Notes under the pieces: model-generated
Told to the model about the DNA's origin: nothing
The model's database searches: none
Seen by the model: the letters and a program-made list of their open reading frames with translations, nothing else
Made by a program: the position numbers and the translations under genes
Shown: piece by piece, positions 12,099 through 24,431 of the stretch
Layout of the letters: every line of letters begins with the position of its first letter
Numbering within the stretch: the stretch's first letter is position 1
Source of the DNA: Numida meleagris
Taxonomy: Eukaryota; Chordata; Aves; Galliformes; Numididae
DNA: 64,000 nucleotides
Direction: 5' to 3'
Assembly (NCBI RefSeq): GCF_002078875.1
Contig: NC_034414.1
Coordinates: 22,932,616 to 22,996,615, forward strand

Positions 12099-13066
12099 TA
12101 GTTGGAGGCCTGTAACAAGCATTGTTCCCCAGGGGTAAGTACTGGATCTGGTCTAGTTCAACATCTTCATCAATGACCTAGCTGAAGGAATAGAGTCCGC
12201 CCTCAGCAAGATTGCTGAAAATACAAAACTGAGAGGAGTGGCTGTGCTGCCATTCAATGGGACCGGGACAGACTGGAGAGCTGGGCAGAGAGGAACCTGA
12301 TGAGGTTCAACAAGAGCAAGTACAGAGTCTTGCACCTGGGAAGGAATAACTGTATGCATCAGTACAGGTTAGGGGCTGACCTGTTGGAAAGGAGCATTGC
12401 AAGAAAGACCTAGGTGTCCTGGTGGACAATAGGTTGTCCATGAGCCAGCAGTGTGCCTCTGTGGCCAAAAAGGCCAATGGTATTGTGGGGTGCACTTAAA
12501 AAAGGTGAGGCCAGCAGGTCAAGGGAGGTGAACCTCCCCCCTCTAATCTGCCCTGCGGAGACCACATCTGGAGTACTGTCCCTAGTTCTGGGCTCTCCAG
12601 TTGAAAAAATACAGGGATCTCATAGGAAGAGTCCAGCAGAGAGCCACAAAGATTATAAAGGGACTGGGGCATTTCACTTATGAGGAAAGACTGAGCAACT
12701 TCGGTCTGTTCAGCCTGGAGAAGACTGAAAGGGGATTTCATAACTGTTTATAAGTATCCAGAGAGCAGAAGTCAAATGGATGGACAAAGCTCTTTTCAGT
12801 GGTGTGCAGTGACAGGACAAGGTGCAGTGGGCAAAAACTGGAACACAGAAGTTCTTCCGTACACGCATGCAAGAAAACTTCTTTACTGTGAGGGTGACAG
12901 AGCACTGGAACAGGCTGCTCAGGGATGTTGTGGAGTCTCTTTCTCTGGAGATATTCATGACCTGTTTGAATGTTTTCCTGCTGAACCTCCTGTAGGAAAC
13001 CTAGCAGAGGAGCTGAACTCAATGATCTCCAGAGGTCCCTTCCAGCCCGATGACTCTATGATTCTT
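12099..13066 (+). mobile_element. CR1 LINE, 5'-truncated, about 970 bp
   Basis: A long plus-strand CR1 fragment starting inside the reverse-transcriptase domain. The beginning encodes FNIFINDLAEGIESAL-like sequence just before the position of the catalytic-region motif. It continues through the MSQQCAS-type block (about 12440), the RVQQRATKI-like block (about 12630) and the VTEHWNRLLRDVVESLSLE-like block (about 12893-12950). It ends in GATGACTCTATGATTCT at 13049-13065. Several frameshifts and stops make it non-functional. The usual ADD catalytic triplet of the reverse transcriptase is decayed to AEN, so even the retained part is dead. Confidence 0.93.
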
Positions 13067-13153
13067 TCAAATTCTTGGTTTTGTAGTGTGATGTTTTTTG
13101 TCCTTGTTTTTGGGGTTTTTTTGTGTGTGTGGCGTGTGTGTGTTGTTTTGTTT
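13067..13153. repeat. Low-complexity T/GT-rich tract
   Basis: T-rich sequence with two short GT-repeat patches around 13118-13142, directly after the CR1 3' end. It may be derived from the CR1 terminal repeat or be an independent simple repeat. Confidence 0.75.
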
Positions 13154-14759
13154 TAGTATAAAGAAGCTAAAATAAGCCAGTTTTACTATGTTGAGATCAT
13201 GAAATTCTATTAGTCAATATAAATTGGATCCAGATGAGTTTGTTGATCTGGGAATCTGTGTGTCCATTTATGCCTAAACCTTCAGCAGATATACTTGCTA
13301 TTGCCGAATATGACAGTGAGGAAAAATAAAACAGTGATTTATAAAAGATACAGGAGTCTAGAAGGGCTGTGGAAGTAGTCCAGCAAGGAAGCTTTTCTTC
13401 CACATTCCCCATATACTAGCCCTGGAGAAGACTTTCATCTCTAATAAATATTTCCCAAAATGCTGTCATCTGTGAATTGACTGTCCATAGGATACTCAGG
13501 AGGATGCTTTGGAAATTATGTTATGTTTTCAGCAGGATGGTATGGTGATCTTGCCAGAGGCAAGTTTTCTGTTTCCTTCCAACTCAAACTCGCTGCTGGT
13601 TGTCCTCTGAGTGTGTCACCTGCTCTTCTGCAGACTGGATGATATACATGCAAAGTATATGCGGTATATATATCTTTCTGGAAATATCTTCCAAATGTTA
13701 TGTGGCTCTCTCTCCTGACACCTACTAGTTCTTGACTTGACATGAGTAATAGACTGCGTGACTTTTTCAAGAAGAGGAAAGCAGTGTTTCAGAACATGTG
13801 AACAAGAGAGTTAACTGGTTAATGCTTTAGTCTAACAGGTGGATAAACTCTAAAATCCTGATTCAGTGCTTCTGTTTCTTCCCCAGACTAACGTCACACT
13901 GAAATTACTGAGGCAAGGGAGGAGGAGGAGGTCTGTTTGTTTCACGGAAAAAAAGCACAAATTTTGCATGGCAGATGTGATCCTAGACAGACCTCAAAAT
14001 TTTACTGAATCAATATAAAATCTCTGGAGACATTGTTGATCATTGTGTCAGGATTGAATCCATAGCAAGAAATTGCACTGTGCACTTAAGTTCTACATGA
14101 TGAATTTTCATTCTAAATAAAGCGGATTGAGTGGGTGTGTGCAAATGTTGAAATTCCATTAGCAGCTGAGAGTCGGTAAACTTTTGAAATGGAGGTTAGT
14201 AGAAAATCAAAAACAGAAATTTATATGTTGGGAGTGCTGAAGAGCAACAAACAGCAAACTGCAATTTCTGTTAGTATTCCAAGGGATTTAGGGCTTGTCT
14301 GTGAGGACATAGGAAGGGGAAGATGAGAAGAACTTCATATCCAAAAGCTATCAGTACAAAATAACTAGAAGACAAGTGAGATGACAGTTACGTATCATGA
14401 TGAGAATTTTTTTTGGTTTCTCACTGATTTGCTTCTAAAACGTAATTTGTCTGTAGGCAATGAATATCTAGCAAACAGCCAACTCTGTAGCAGTAACAAT
14501 TACTAGCATGAATTTTTGCCTTTAAACCATTGCCACAACAGATGTAATGTATTCTTTTGCCTTAGAATTCCATTTGAATAATTTCCTTTGGTGCATTAGC
14601 TGCGGTACATCATGCTGTTCTGCAGTGCCTAATCTGTTGTGGTAGTTAAAATGTACTTCTGGACATAGTTGGAATGAGACAGGCTCTCTGTCACACCTTT
14701 TGATATTTTTGGGTTTTCTTAGTTGATGGAGCTTTGATTATTCTGTTTGGAGAGGACTA

Positions 14760-14791
<32 letters not shown>

Positions 14792-15269
14792 GGAGGACTG
14801 AAATAACTTTAGTAGAATTCTGCAACGTAATTTCATTTTCTAAGTAGTGTTCCCTTCTAAAGCTGATCTTAGCATTTAATTATGCTTGCAGAAGAAGATT
14901 TTCTCCTTTCTGTGTCCTACACACTGTACAGTGGTGTGCTGTATGGCCAGTCAGATAAAGGCCAGCTAAAGATTTTCTGGATTGAAATAAAAAGGAGCAG
15001 ACATAGCAAATGCTGGATCAATAAGAAATTAATTTACTATCTTCTGATAAGGTATATCTCATGCTTTTTCTCCAGGGGAAAAAATAATCTCTGATGGTCC
15101 TGATGCTACTCTGTTTCTATCAGTTTGCTGTGAATGCATAGAACTCAATGCCAGTGAATACAGTGTTTGTACACGGACTGACTGTCCCATATCTAATTCC
15201 CTATGAGAACAGGGAGACAGCACAGTACTTCTCAGGATCTCACAGAGGGAATTCATGTAAGACATCCTA
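13154..15269. other. Unannotated non-coding sequence with a 28-T tract
   Basis: No gene is recognised. A run of 28 T occupies 14764-14791. No TTTATT (reverse poly(A) signal) follows it closely, so it does not look like the tail of a processed retrocopy. Confidence 0.55.
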
Positions 15270-15395
15270 ACTAGAGACAGCACTCCAGATGTGGTCTTAC
15301 CAGTGCTGAGTAGAGGTTGAGCTTCATCAGCCTGCTGGCAAAGTTATGTTGAATGCAGCCCAGGATACTCTTTCCTCTTCTTGCAGCTGAACAAA
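15270..15395 (-). mobile_element. Short CR1 LINE remnant
   Basis: On the plus strand the block CACTCCAGATGTGGTCTTAC, then CAGTGCTGAGTAGAGGTTGA, then CAGCCTGCTGGCAA and CAGCCCAGGATACTCTT matches the reverse complement of a mid-ORF2 CR1 stretch (the [14 protein letters not shown] region). Neither the 3' end nor the 5' part is present. Confidence 0.8.
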
Positions 15396-18300
15396 TCTCA
15401 TTTCCCATCTTCTAAAAAGGGATGCTTGAATATGAAATAGAGAAAAGTTTTTCAGTGCTAAATAGTGCTTGCTTTTATGGATTAAGAAAAGAAGAATATT
15501 TAAGCTGCTGTGTAATCACCACGTCAGTAATGCTTAACAAGACATGACTTCTGTAATGTCATATTTCCTATTCTGTGCTGAAATAATTAGCTAAAAGAAA
15601 AAAAAGTGACAAAATATGCTAACAGGACATTTCTTGCCCCTCATTTTTCACTGTTGTTAAGCTCAAATGAAGAAAAAAATATCACTTCTGGGAGAGAGGA
15701 AGTACTGAGAATTTTTGTCTAAACATATTTGATTTCAATAAAACAAGAACTTTGACTTTGACTTTTGATCAGGATATTGCTCTTCTGACTGACAGGGAAA
15801 ACGCCAGGTCAGAACTTCATCACTTGTTATTTAGAAACAAAGAGCCAGGTCCTTATTGAACAAGACCTTGTTCACTGGTACTAGCTGAGGAGATGTGTGT
15901 TCACTGGATCCTTTTAAAAGTAATGCTGCAGATGGCCTGCATTTTTGTGTTCTCGGATAGTGCGTTGTGGTAGAGTGCTGTCATGTCAGCAGCGGATTAG
16001 GCATAGAATTATGGGTAGGGTGGTTCTAAAACTTACAGTTGTCTATCCCAGAACAGAACTTACACTGGGCATGTGTACCCTCAGATACACAATACTTCTC
16101 AGAATCTCATAAAAGGAACTCTGCTAGGACAGTTTGGCTGGTATTTTCTTCCTCTGTCAGTCAAGACATGGAAACCCTTCTCACAAGGGCTAGTAAAAGT
16201 GGCAGTGAGCCTTCAATGTCTTTGTTATATCAGAAGTACACGTTCTCCTTGGATTCTTTGTGAGATACTCCAAAATGAAACTTCATCCTGTTTTCCCTTT
16301 TTTCTAGCCCACATGAAGACTTACCTTGAAGACAGCAGGGTTGTTGGGCCACTACTATGCTAGTACTATGACTGCTAGTCACAGTGGAGATTCAGGAGGT
16401 GGATACCAATGTACAAAATTCAAGTACGCAGAAGCAAGAAATATAGTCTGTTATTGAAGTGTAGTGTTTAAGGATTGAGTGCAAGTTATATTTTTGTTGT
16501 TTAAATCATACCAAAGAACAGCTATCCTGAGACACCATTTCCTTCTGTGGTAGGGCTGCCATCTCTTCTACTGTCTGCAGTACGGGATGTGCAGTCTCCT
16601 TGTTAGTAATGACAGCACTGTTCTTACTATATGATCATATGGGAAAATTATGCAGGAACAATTTGAAGCAGACTGTATCTTGGTACAATGCTGCACTCCC
16701 ACTTGAGCCTCTCAAGCTCTTCTATATGAAATATTATCACTGCATCAACAAAAACAGCTGAGCAAATTTCTTTAAAATGTTATCCTCTAAAAGAGGCTTG
16801 CTGAGGGCAGTTAATAGCCAGAAGACTTTGGCTAGATTGTCTGTTACTTTGAGGCAGCATGCAGTGACTAATCCACTGGGCTTTATGGATCTATTTAAAT
16901 TAGATATATGCAGGCAGTGCATTATTTATAACCAAAAGCATGAATAATTCAACATGCCCACTCCTAGCAGGTATCCAGCTTGTGCCAGAAGTCAGCAGTA
17001 AATGCTTGCTTTCAGAATTATGAAGACGCTATCAGATAACAGTCAGTTTTGCTTGTATGCTCCGCTTTGCTTGTTCTCCTCTGCCTTTTGTATCTTTCTA
17101 GCTCAGCTCTGCCTTTTGTCTGAGAAAGAAGAACAAATGATGTATTCTCAGCATTATTCTCTTCATCTGGAGATGACATGCTATGTTTAAAACAAATTAT
17201 GTAAATCCACTTAGGCTCAAAGCATTAATTTCATTTCTGTATCACTGTGGATGGAGACAGAGGCATAGTAAAGAGAAAGGCCTTAAAGGCAGCACGGCAA
17301 AGGGGCAGCTTGAGCTCTGCTGTGCCCTAAGAATAGATGTGGTGACACAGCCTAGTTGAAAAGTGTGTGTGGTAGCTTCCATGTGCCCAAGTATTCTGCC
17401 TACATAGCTTAGATGGGATCCAAGCCTGAAGATTTGGACATCTGGTGGGGAAGCCGGCTGTGTGCGCAATGTGTGCTACTCCCTGGGGATTGCCAACAAA
17501 ATATTCTGGCATTCAGGCCATTGTGTTGTGTAGGAATTCAAGGTAGTTCTCAAAGACTGTTGGCTCAAAGCCAGTTTCACTGGGACACAGAGGTTCAATT
17601 GCTTCCAACACAAGTTATTTCTCCGCTGATTTTTCTTTTTTTTTCAGTCCCATCTTAGTGATACCTAACATCCAGAGCCTGCAAAAATAGAATTAAAACT
17701 GCCTCTGGCTGGCTGTCGTCTCCTCAGTGGTCTGAGCTAGGGCCTTCTAGTAAGAGGTTTTCTGCTGCTTGTTCTTCTCTTTAGTTAGGACACCAGGAGA
17801 GTTGTGGTTGTTTTTTTATTTTCCTGTTTTAAGTCCAGTGCAAGCAATACAATAGACTAACTTTGTATCCCAATTCTGAGTCAGAGCTTCTCTGAGATTC
17901 CCGTACCATTACTTGTTTCTGCCCAATCCCAAAAGTAACCAGTTAATTGCAGTTGTATTTGCAAACACTAGATATCGTGAACAATTTTGGGAAGTAATAA
18001 CAATTCTTGAGAATACATGCCAGAATTGTTCCACACAAAAACAAATTCAGCTGAGATCTCCAAGTTCCCTGCAGACGAAAACTTACAAAGTCCTTAGTTG
18101 ACTGTTAATGACTCATGAAAGAATTGTTGAGATGCTTTGCTCCCTATCTGTGTGGCTACAGATAATTCATGCTTTTGTGCCCCAGTCTGTACATTTGAAT
18201 AATAACATCGTCCTAATCAAAGCAGTAATTTGAGAGGAAAAAAAAAAAACGCACAAAAGAAAGTAAGGCTCTTGGGTATCATGGTTTGGATGGCAAGTGG

Positions 18301-18591
18301 AGTTAACTGAACACGATAGATAACATTACTTCTCATGCAATAGCTCCCGAGAGATCATTTCTCTAGCCACCGAAAAGCAGCAGTTGGGAAGAACAGTGCA
18401 TTTAAAACAGCACATGGCAACATTACACAAATTTAGATACAAATTAGAATAAAAAATGCTTCAAAAATACTGCACAGAGTTGGTAAACCAGATTATTGTA
18501 ACAGTTCTAGATGGAAAATTGCAGGTGTTAAAGATCTTAAAGACTATGACACGCCTCAACAACATGGGATCTTAGTAAACTGTTTGACTAA
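15396..18591. other. Unannotated non-coding sequence
   Basis: No gene, RNA or mobile element is recognised in about 3.2 kb. Open frames are all below 100 codons. A run of 12 A lies at 18238-18249. Confidence 0.55.
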
Positions 18592-19101
18592 TGTCATGGT
18601 TTTGTGATTTTTGATTGTTGGTATTCCACATCATAACATCATGTAGTGCATGTACCTGGTTCTCAGAAGAGAAGGACTACTACATTCCCCAGGGTACTTT
18701 GCTCCTCTGTTACCATTTCCAGCCGGAGGGAAAAGATAAAAACTTGCAGATCACGAGACCTCGTCCTTTTTCTTTCTGCCCCTCTCTCGTCCTGGCAGCA
18801 TCTCACTTCCCAGCCATCTTATCATCGGTAGTAGAGTAAGGCCTACCTTGATTTTGGACATTCTCTCTCACTGTATTGGATTTATCAGCTTAAATTGTAA
18901 TTATATTGTATTATAGTGTGTTGTTTTGCATTCCGATATTTTATTTAGTAAATTAGTTTGTTTCTCCTCAGATTGTTGCCGCTGTTCTTTGCTCTCAGGC
19001 CCATCTCCTTACCCTTTTTTCCCTTTTCCTGGGGCGTGGATCCATGGGTCCCCCATCCCATTCATCACGGAACCGGGCCGAACGCCTGTAAACTGTTGAC
19101 G
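18592..19101 (+). mobile_element. ERV LTR, second family member
   Basis: About 510 bp, colinear with the solo LTR at 4486-5014 and in the same orientation. It starts with TGTCATGG and ends GTTGACG, a decayed CA end. Relative to the first copy it lacks about 15 bp that include the TATAAAA box of that copy. It has scattered substitutions in the left 280 bp and the right 100 bp. Positions 18871-18999 are identical to 4778-4906. The LTR is followed directly by internal sequence, so this is the 5' LTR of a truncated provirus and not a solo LTR. Confidence 0.88.
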
Positions 19102-19156
19102 TTTTTTTGGTGGAGAATGTGGGCAAAATTAAGGCAAAATTAAGGGCAAAATTCTG
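19102..19156 (+). mobile_element. ERV internal stub with primer-binding-site candidate
   Basis: Seven bases after the LTR end lies TGGTGGAGAATGTGGG (19108-19123), the position of a primer-binding site. It begins with TGG, as primer-binding sites do, and resembles a tRNA-Leu type site imperfectly. A short tandem repeat follows, three units of GGGCAAAATTAA-like sequence at 19121-19150. Viral similarity then stops, and no gag, pol or second LTR follows. The tRNA assignment is inference. Confidence 0.6.
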
Positions 19157-20978
19157 TTTTTTTAGCTTTTAGAACAAATCTAAGAAACTAAGTAGGGCGC
19201 TTGTGTCTTGCTTCAAGACTGAGGAAAAGCAAAAACATGCTGTGTTCAGTCATTCATGTCTCTAGTTGTCTCTTGACTTTTTTTCTCCTCTTCCCTCCTC
19301 CTGGAGATTTCATATCAAAACACTGACCTTAGCTACAACGGCTTAACAGGAGAAATCCATCAGGATCACAGAAGGAGTAGAAAGCCCATATATGAAAGAA
19401 GGCATTCACTAGCAAAATAATGGTGCTTTTAATTGTGAATAATCAATAGTATCTGTTTCAATTCTAAGTAATATCCAGAGAAACTAAGTATGATTTTTTT
19501 TATGATATATTTTTCCTGTTTGGCATCTTAACGACTGCTTATAATTCCCTAGTGCATATGCAGTCAGTCAATGACAGAATCCTTTCACAATCTTCCCATT
19601 GTCTGTCTCCATCAGAAGACACAGCTTCAGGGCTCTAATGTAAGGATTAAGCTCGCTGTGACAGGAGATGAATGTTCTGTGGAATCGTGGTATGATCTCT
19701 AGATGAAGTGTCTTTCTTTTTCAATGGTGGTGTTGGGCTCAGAAGGGAAAATTCCTTCCAGGTACAGCAAATGATCAAAGAATTAATGTCACTTCATAAT
19801 GTGTTATCTGAAGCTGAGGTGGAACATACGTATAAGATGTATATGTTGGGGATAGAACCGTACAGTGAAACATATGACTTTGGTCACAGAATGACCACAG
19901 TGGTTATGCTGTTGGTTCTGTTATATGATCCTCTAGAGTATGACAAGGGCAAACACTAAAGGGGAGAAATTCTAGTCCATTGGTGACTTACATCTGAAAT
20001 TTCAAATTTTGCTTTTCAGATCTTAAACTTTTTTGAGAGGAAGAGGGCACAACCTTTCATTAGACATTGTTAGGAGGTCACAGTGGCCAGTCACAGCTGA
20101 AACATCTATGTCAGATTCTCTGCCCGTACAGAGTGGAGCAGACTGATGAGCTCTGGAAGTAAAATCTCAAGGAACTCCAAAATTAACTTCCATCTGCTGC
20201 TTGATACATTTCAAGGTACTACTAGAAAATATAAAATACAAGTCATACCCAAGTGATGAAGGAATATGGGGCCTAACATGTTGTCTACTTTGATTGTTGC
20301 TATTCCCCATAAACTTCACACTCTCCACCATAGCTAGTGCCTATCATTACCAGCTTGTAGGGAAGGGAGAGCTTTTCTCAAAACTATACTGGCAAGATAT
20401 TTACTGCTTGAACTCCTACTCCTCATAGGTTCTCGGACCCCAGTAGCATGCTGTGATGGATTTGTATGTCAATATTGCCACCATAAATCCAGAATAAAGT
20501 TCTGTAAAGAAGCTGAGAAGGGAAGAAATAGATAGGAAAGAATACGTGTGTGTATTTTGTTTGGCGTAGGTTATGTACATCTAGCATTCTCCAATGACTA
20601 CAGAATGTAAGTAATTTTTAAATAATGGCACGCTCATTCTCTTAAAATCCTGCCTGTGAAACTGAGGTAATGCTTCTCTGCTTATCTGGAGAACTAAGGC
20701 ACAGCAAGATTAATGCAAAATTTCTTTGGATATGAAGAGCCTCCCTTTTAGCATATTTCCAGGGCAGACATCTTAGAATATGAAGCATCTGGAAGGCATT
20801 GCAGGAGAGGTCTGTATTAAGCCTAGTAAAAATCAGCCCAGTCTACCTGCAATTTCTGCCACGCATAACTGGTTAGTTTACTTGTGGAAGAGAGCAAGTT
20901 GGAGGTGTGTATGTCTAAATGCAAATGCAAGAGAAAGTGTATTTAGATGACTAAGGATTTTAAATGAACATGTTCCAT

Positions 20979-21002
20979 GGCGGGGGCGGGGAGAGAGGGG
21001 GG
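20979..21002 (+). other. G-rich patch, possible G-quadruplex
   Basis: G runs of 2, 5, 4 and 6 separated by C, C and AGAGA. Three runs are at least 4 long, so a G-quadruplex is possible but weaker than the one at 46885. Confidence 0.6.
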
Positions 21003-22323
21003 AAAACCATTGTTGATCTGAGAAAGAGAGAATAGCTCAAACTGAAGGAAAAGACAGAACAAAACTCTCCAAAAGAGCTACTGTCAGTAAGGGGTAGCAC
21101 CCTGTGCAACATTAATTCTCATCCAGGAAATTGCTACATGTCTTCCAAGTGAAGAGAAGGCACGCACAAGCCAATTTTTGTATGTGTCCATTAGTGACCC
21201 TTGGCTTGCCACAGGGTTTGTACGAGCTCTACTGATTGCATTGTATATGTTGCTTCTTATGTCTGACATTTCCATCTCAAAGGAAAAAGGTCTCCAGTAT
21301 AAATTTTTGAGTGCTAGTGAGCACGGTTGTCACCGAGAGTTCTCTATTAAGGACTGAGAAAACTGAATGAAGTAAAGGAAGGATTTCCATTCCTTGAGTG
21401 CAACAGCTGAGGAACTGCAGTTTGCAGGAACACATCACAGATTCTGCACCTTGACTTAAAAATCTAATGATGGAATGAAGGCAGCAGCTGCTTTTTCTGG
21501 TTGGGAACCAGAGGATTGCCAGTGTGAACTCTAGCGATGCATCAGAGAGTCTTCCCCTAACATTTTGCACCTGGATTGATTAGCCGTTAAGTTAAAGCTC
21601 GTTCCTATCTGATAGGTCTAAGGGGATTAGCTGAGGCAATTCTGTTCAATTTCCAGTGAAGAATCCCCTTGAGAACAAAAAGCAGGCTCAATAGACGTTT
21701 TGTTGGAAAGCTCTGGAGGTAGAAGCCTTTGTCTTGAACTCCTTCAGCCCTAGATTTCCCCATTAGGCCCACAAAAGCAGTGTAGGAAATCTGCAAGAAC
21801 ATTGTTTCTGGCACATCTACCTGTGGGATAAATCAAGGGTTTCGTTCCTCAGGGATACCAGTTTGGCAACTTTTTATGCAGCACTAAATTTACTGAAGGC
21901 TGAAGAAAACTGCAAAGCATAATATTTGGATTTACTGACTCTTTCTTGTAAGACGTGTTCCCTTAGAATATCATTCACACTAGGAAATAAGTTAAATGAA
22001 AATTTTTTAATCCTGCAGCATGTCGAGCATGATCGTGTGGTACAAGATCTTCCTTTACTAAACAAGGTGTAGACCAGAATATCTAGTACCGTGGACAATG
22101 ACACAGAGCTTCAACTTAAACTTTCTTTCATGTGTTCTTCTGATTTCAATCCCTCTGCCACCACTCTCCCAGTATATATTTGTTCCTTTCATTCCATGCA
22201 TTTTTTCACCTAACCACTGCTTTTCACTCCTTATTACACTTAAAGACTAGTCTTTCAATTTGTCTCCATCAAACCAGGGCAATGATTTCCTTAGTCTTTC
22301 TTTCATCAGCCAAATTATACCTT

Positions 22324-22343
22324 CATGCATGTGCACATGCATG
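22324..22343. repeat. 20-bp perfect palindrome of alternating purine and pyrimidine
   Basis: CATGCATGTGCACATGCATG equals its own reverse complement and alternates pyrimidine and purine throughout. It could form a cruciform or Z-DNA under negative supercoiling. Confidence 0.85.
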
Positions 22344-23013
22344 TGGATCTTTCTACTGAGTGAAGTGATTCAACAATGCCGCTGGGGCTGATATCTTTAC
22401 TGACAAGCAGAATTGGGTTGGATATTGTGGGATGAGAAAGCCGGAGATTTGAGATATTCCTGTATCAAACTGAGACTTTGTCTTGTTTGAAGTTTTTGTA
22501 TTAAAAACATAAAGCAAAGTATCAGCTGCCCAAGCCATGTATTTTATTTAAGGTTTAACTGCTTCAGTTTCAAAGCAGTTGCTCTCTACCAAAGAATGAG
22601 AATTACTCATTCTCAAAGACAAAAAAAACAGTGTTTAGGTAACTGTGAAGTTGTCTTAGGATGCAAACTGGATGAGGGGAAAAAAAAAAGTTAACTCAGA
22701 CTTTCCCACAAGGAAAACTCTGAGTCAGTGTGTTACTTGAAGAGAGTTTCATGGAAATGCTTTCTGACCAACATTATCAATCTTTAGCTGTTACCATTTT
22801 TCCTTGTGGAGCTAGTCCTGGACTGGAGTAACCATCTTAGATTGTTATGCTTGGCTTACAATTCTATTCTGCATCAGTTTTGTGGCTGAAGCATGTTAGG
22901 TATGTCGAAAGAGCACAGTGAGGTGTGAAGCAGAGCTGCCTATGCTAGGTAACTATCATCAGCATGTCTATGTTAGTCTGTTGCTACACTTGCACTGTTA
23001 GACTGCTTCCAGT

Positions 23014-23521
23014 AGAATAATAGAATGGTTTGAGTTGGAAAGGACCTTTAAGATCATCTAGTTCCAACCCCCTGCTATAGGCATGGACACCTCCCACTAG
23101 ACCAGGTTGCTCAAAGCCCCATCCAGCCTGGCCTTGAATGCCTCCAGGGAGGGGGCATTCACAGCCTTTCTGGGCAACCTGTCCAGCATCTCACCACTCT
23201 CACAAGAAAGAATTTCTTCCTAATATCTAGTCTAAATCTACCCTCTTCCAGTTTAAAACCATTTCCCCTCATCCTGTTGCTACTTGCCCTTATAAGAAGT
23301 CCCTCCCCAGCTTTCCTGTAGGCTCCTTTCAGGTACTGGAAGGCTGCCATAGGGACCCCCTGAAGCCTTCTCCACACTGAAGAGCCCCAGCTCTCTCAGC
23401 CAGTCCTCGCAGGGCAGGTGTTCTAGCCCTCTGATCATCTTTGTGGCCCTCCTCTGGACCTGCTTCAAGAGCTCAATGTCCTGGTGCTGGGAACCCCACA
23501 ACAGTACCCCAGCTAGGTTCT
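23014..23521 (-). mobile_element. CR1 LINE 3' fragment, well preserved
   Basis: A minus-strand CR1 tail. The left edge shows AATAGAATGGTTTGAGTTGG, AGATCATCTAGTTCCAACCC and CTCCCACTAGACCAGGTTGC, which are hallmark CR1 3' sequences in reverse complement. Minus-strand frames give [20 protein letters not shown] and, further 5', [18 protein letters not shown]. Stops and a frameshift break the ORF. It is truncated at about 23521 within the mid-ORF2 region. Confidence 0.95.
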
Positions 23522-24168
23522 CACTTCTCCTGGCACTACTGGCTACTCAGTTGCTCTGTGTCAATAGATCCTTTGCACAGTGGAAAGCAGCTGAATTGTA
23601 GATTTGTTTGGTTGCAGGTATGAGGAAAATCTGGACTGAAATTAAGTGCAGCTCTGGCTTCTCTTGTTTCAGCTGTTATTCTGTTCATCCTACTTTGAAT
23701 TTCTTGATCTGTACCAGACAGAACAGACAATTCTCTTTCCTTGTACTGCAAAGTACTTTGTATGTTCACAATACAATACCAACCACTCTTAGTGAGATAA
23801 ATATTTTAAATGTAGAACTACTGTCTCACACCTTGCAAAAAGTGCTGATGAACCACTACCTAGGAGACAGCAGGGACCAACCAAATCAGCAAGGATGAGT
23901 TTACTACTTACAAACAGCTAGTGAGAAATTAGTCTTTTGCTACAGAAGAGTCATGTAGAAGTATCTCTCAGCAATGAGTCCTTCAAGCAGTGAAATGCAG
24001 CAGGACAGTGGCCACTTTCAGTAGGGTTTGTCATATCAGAATGAACCAGAGTTAGCCTGCAGAGGAATATGTTTCTGCTGTGAGTTGGATTTACACCAGT
24101 CTTGAAGTGTGCAGTTTCACATATTTATCTAAAACAGATTACAACTAGTAGTAAGTAAGCATTGCACA
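23522..24168. other. Unannotated non-coding sequence
   Basis: A short interval between a CR1 tail and a mariner fragment. No gene or repeat is recognised. Confidence 0.5.
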
Positions 24169-24431
24169 GTGGGCTCACTGAATGTTTATGAAGACCAAAC
24201 AGTGGATGTTAGCACAACGAAGCAATGGGTGGTGTGTTTAATCAATAGCAACAGCAAGTCACCTCCACTGGTGCAGATTTTTCGGGGCAGTATGCATGCT
24301 CTTGTTCATCACTGGCAAAAATGCATAGCTAATGGTGGTGACTACGCTGAAAAAACAGTGTTATTGTGCTTTTTGTATCTGTTGCATTTTCCATGGAAAT
24401 AAATAGGAGAAATCACTTTCAGAGTGGCCTA
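24169..24431 (+). mobile_element. Mariner DNA transposon remnant with fused transposase ends
   Basis: The plus-strand open frame 24169-24402 starts with a piece of the mariner transposase N-terminus (DQTVDVSTTKQWVV, the end of the helix-turn-helix region). It jumps within about 25 residues to the extreme C-terminus (ALVHHWQKCIANGGDYAEK). The whole catalytic core with the DD34D triad is absent, so this is an internally deleted copy. The right edge runs through TTTCCATGGAAATAAATAGG into a decayed terminal inverted repeat near 24410-24431. It resembles the Galluhop mariner described in chicken (name from memory). The left terminal repeat is missing. Confidence 0.85.

Larger units (their letters stand above)
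19157..23013. other. Unannotated non-coding sequence
   Basis: No gene is recognised in nearly 4 kb. Local structures are a G-rich patch at 20979-21002 and a 20-bp perfect palindrome at 22324-22343. Confidence 0.55.

Noticed and set aside
19187..19191. ACTAA downstream of the second LTR, matching the 5 bases before it (18587-18591)
   Set aside because: A 5-base match within 100 bp is likely by chance, and there is no 3' LTR or CA end immediately before it, so it is not accepted as a target duplication.
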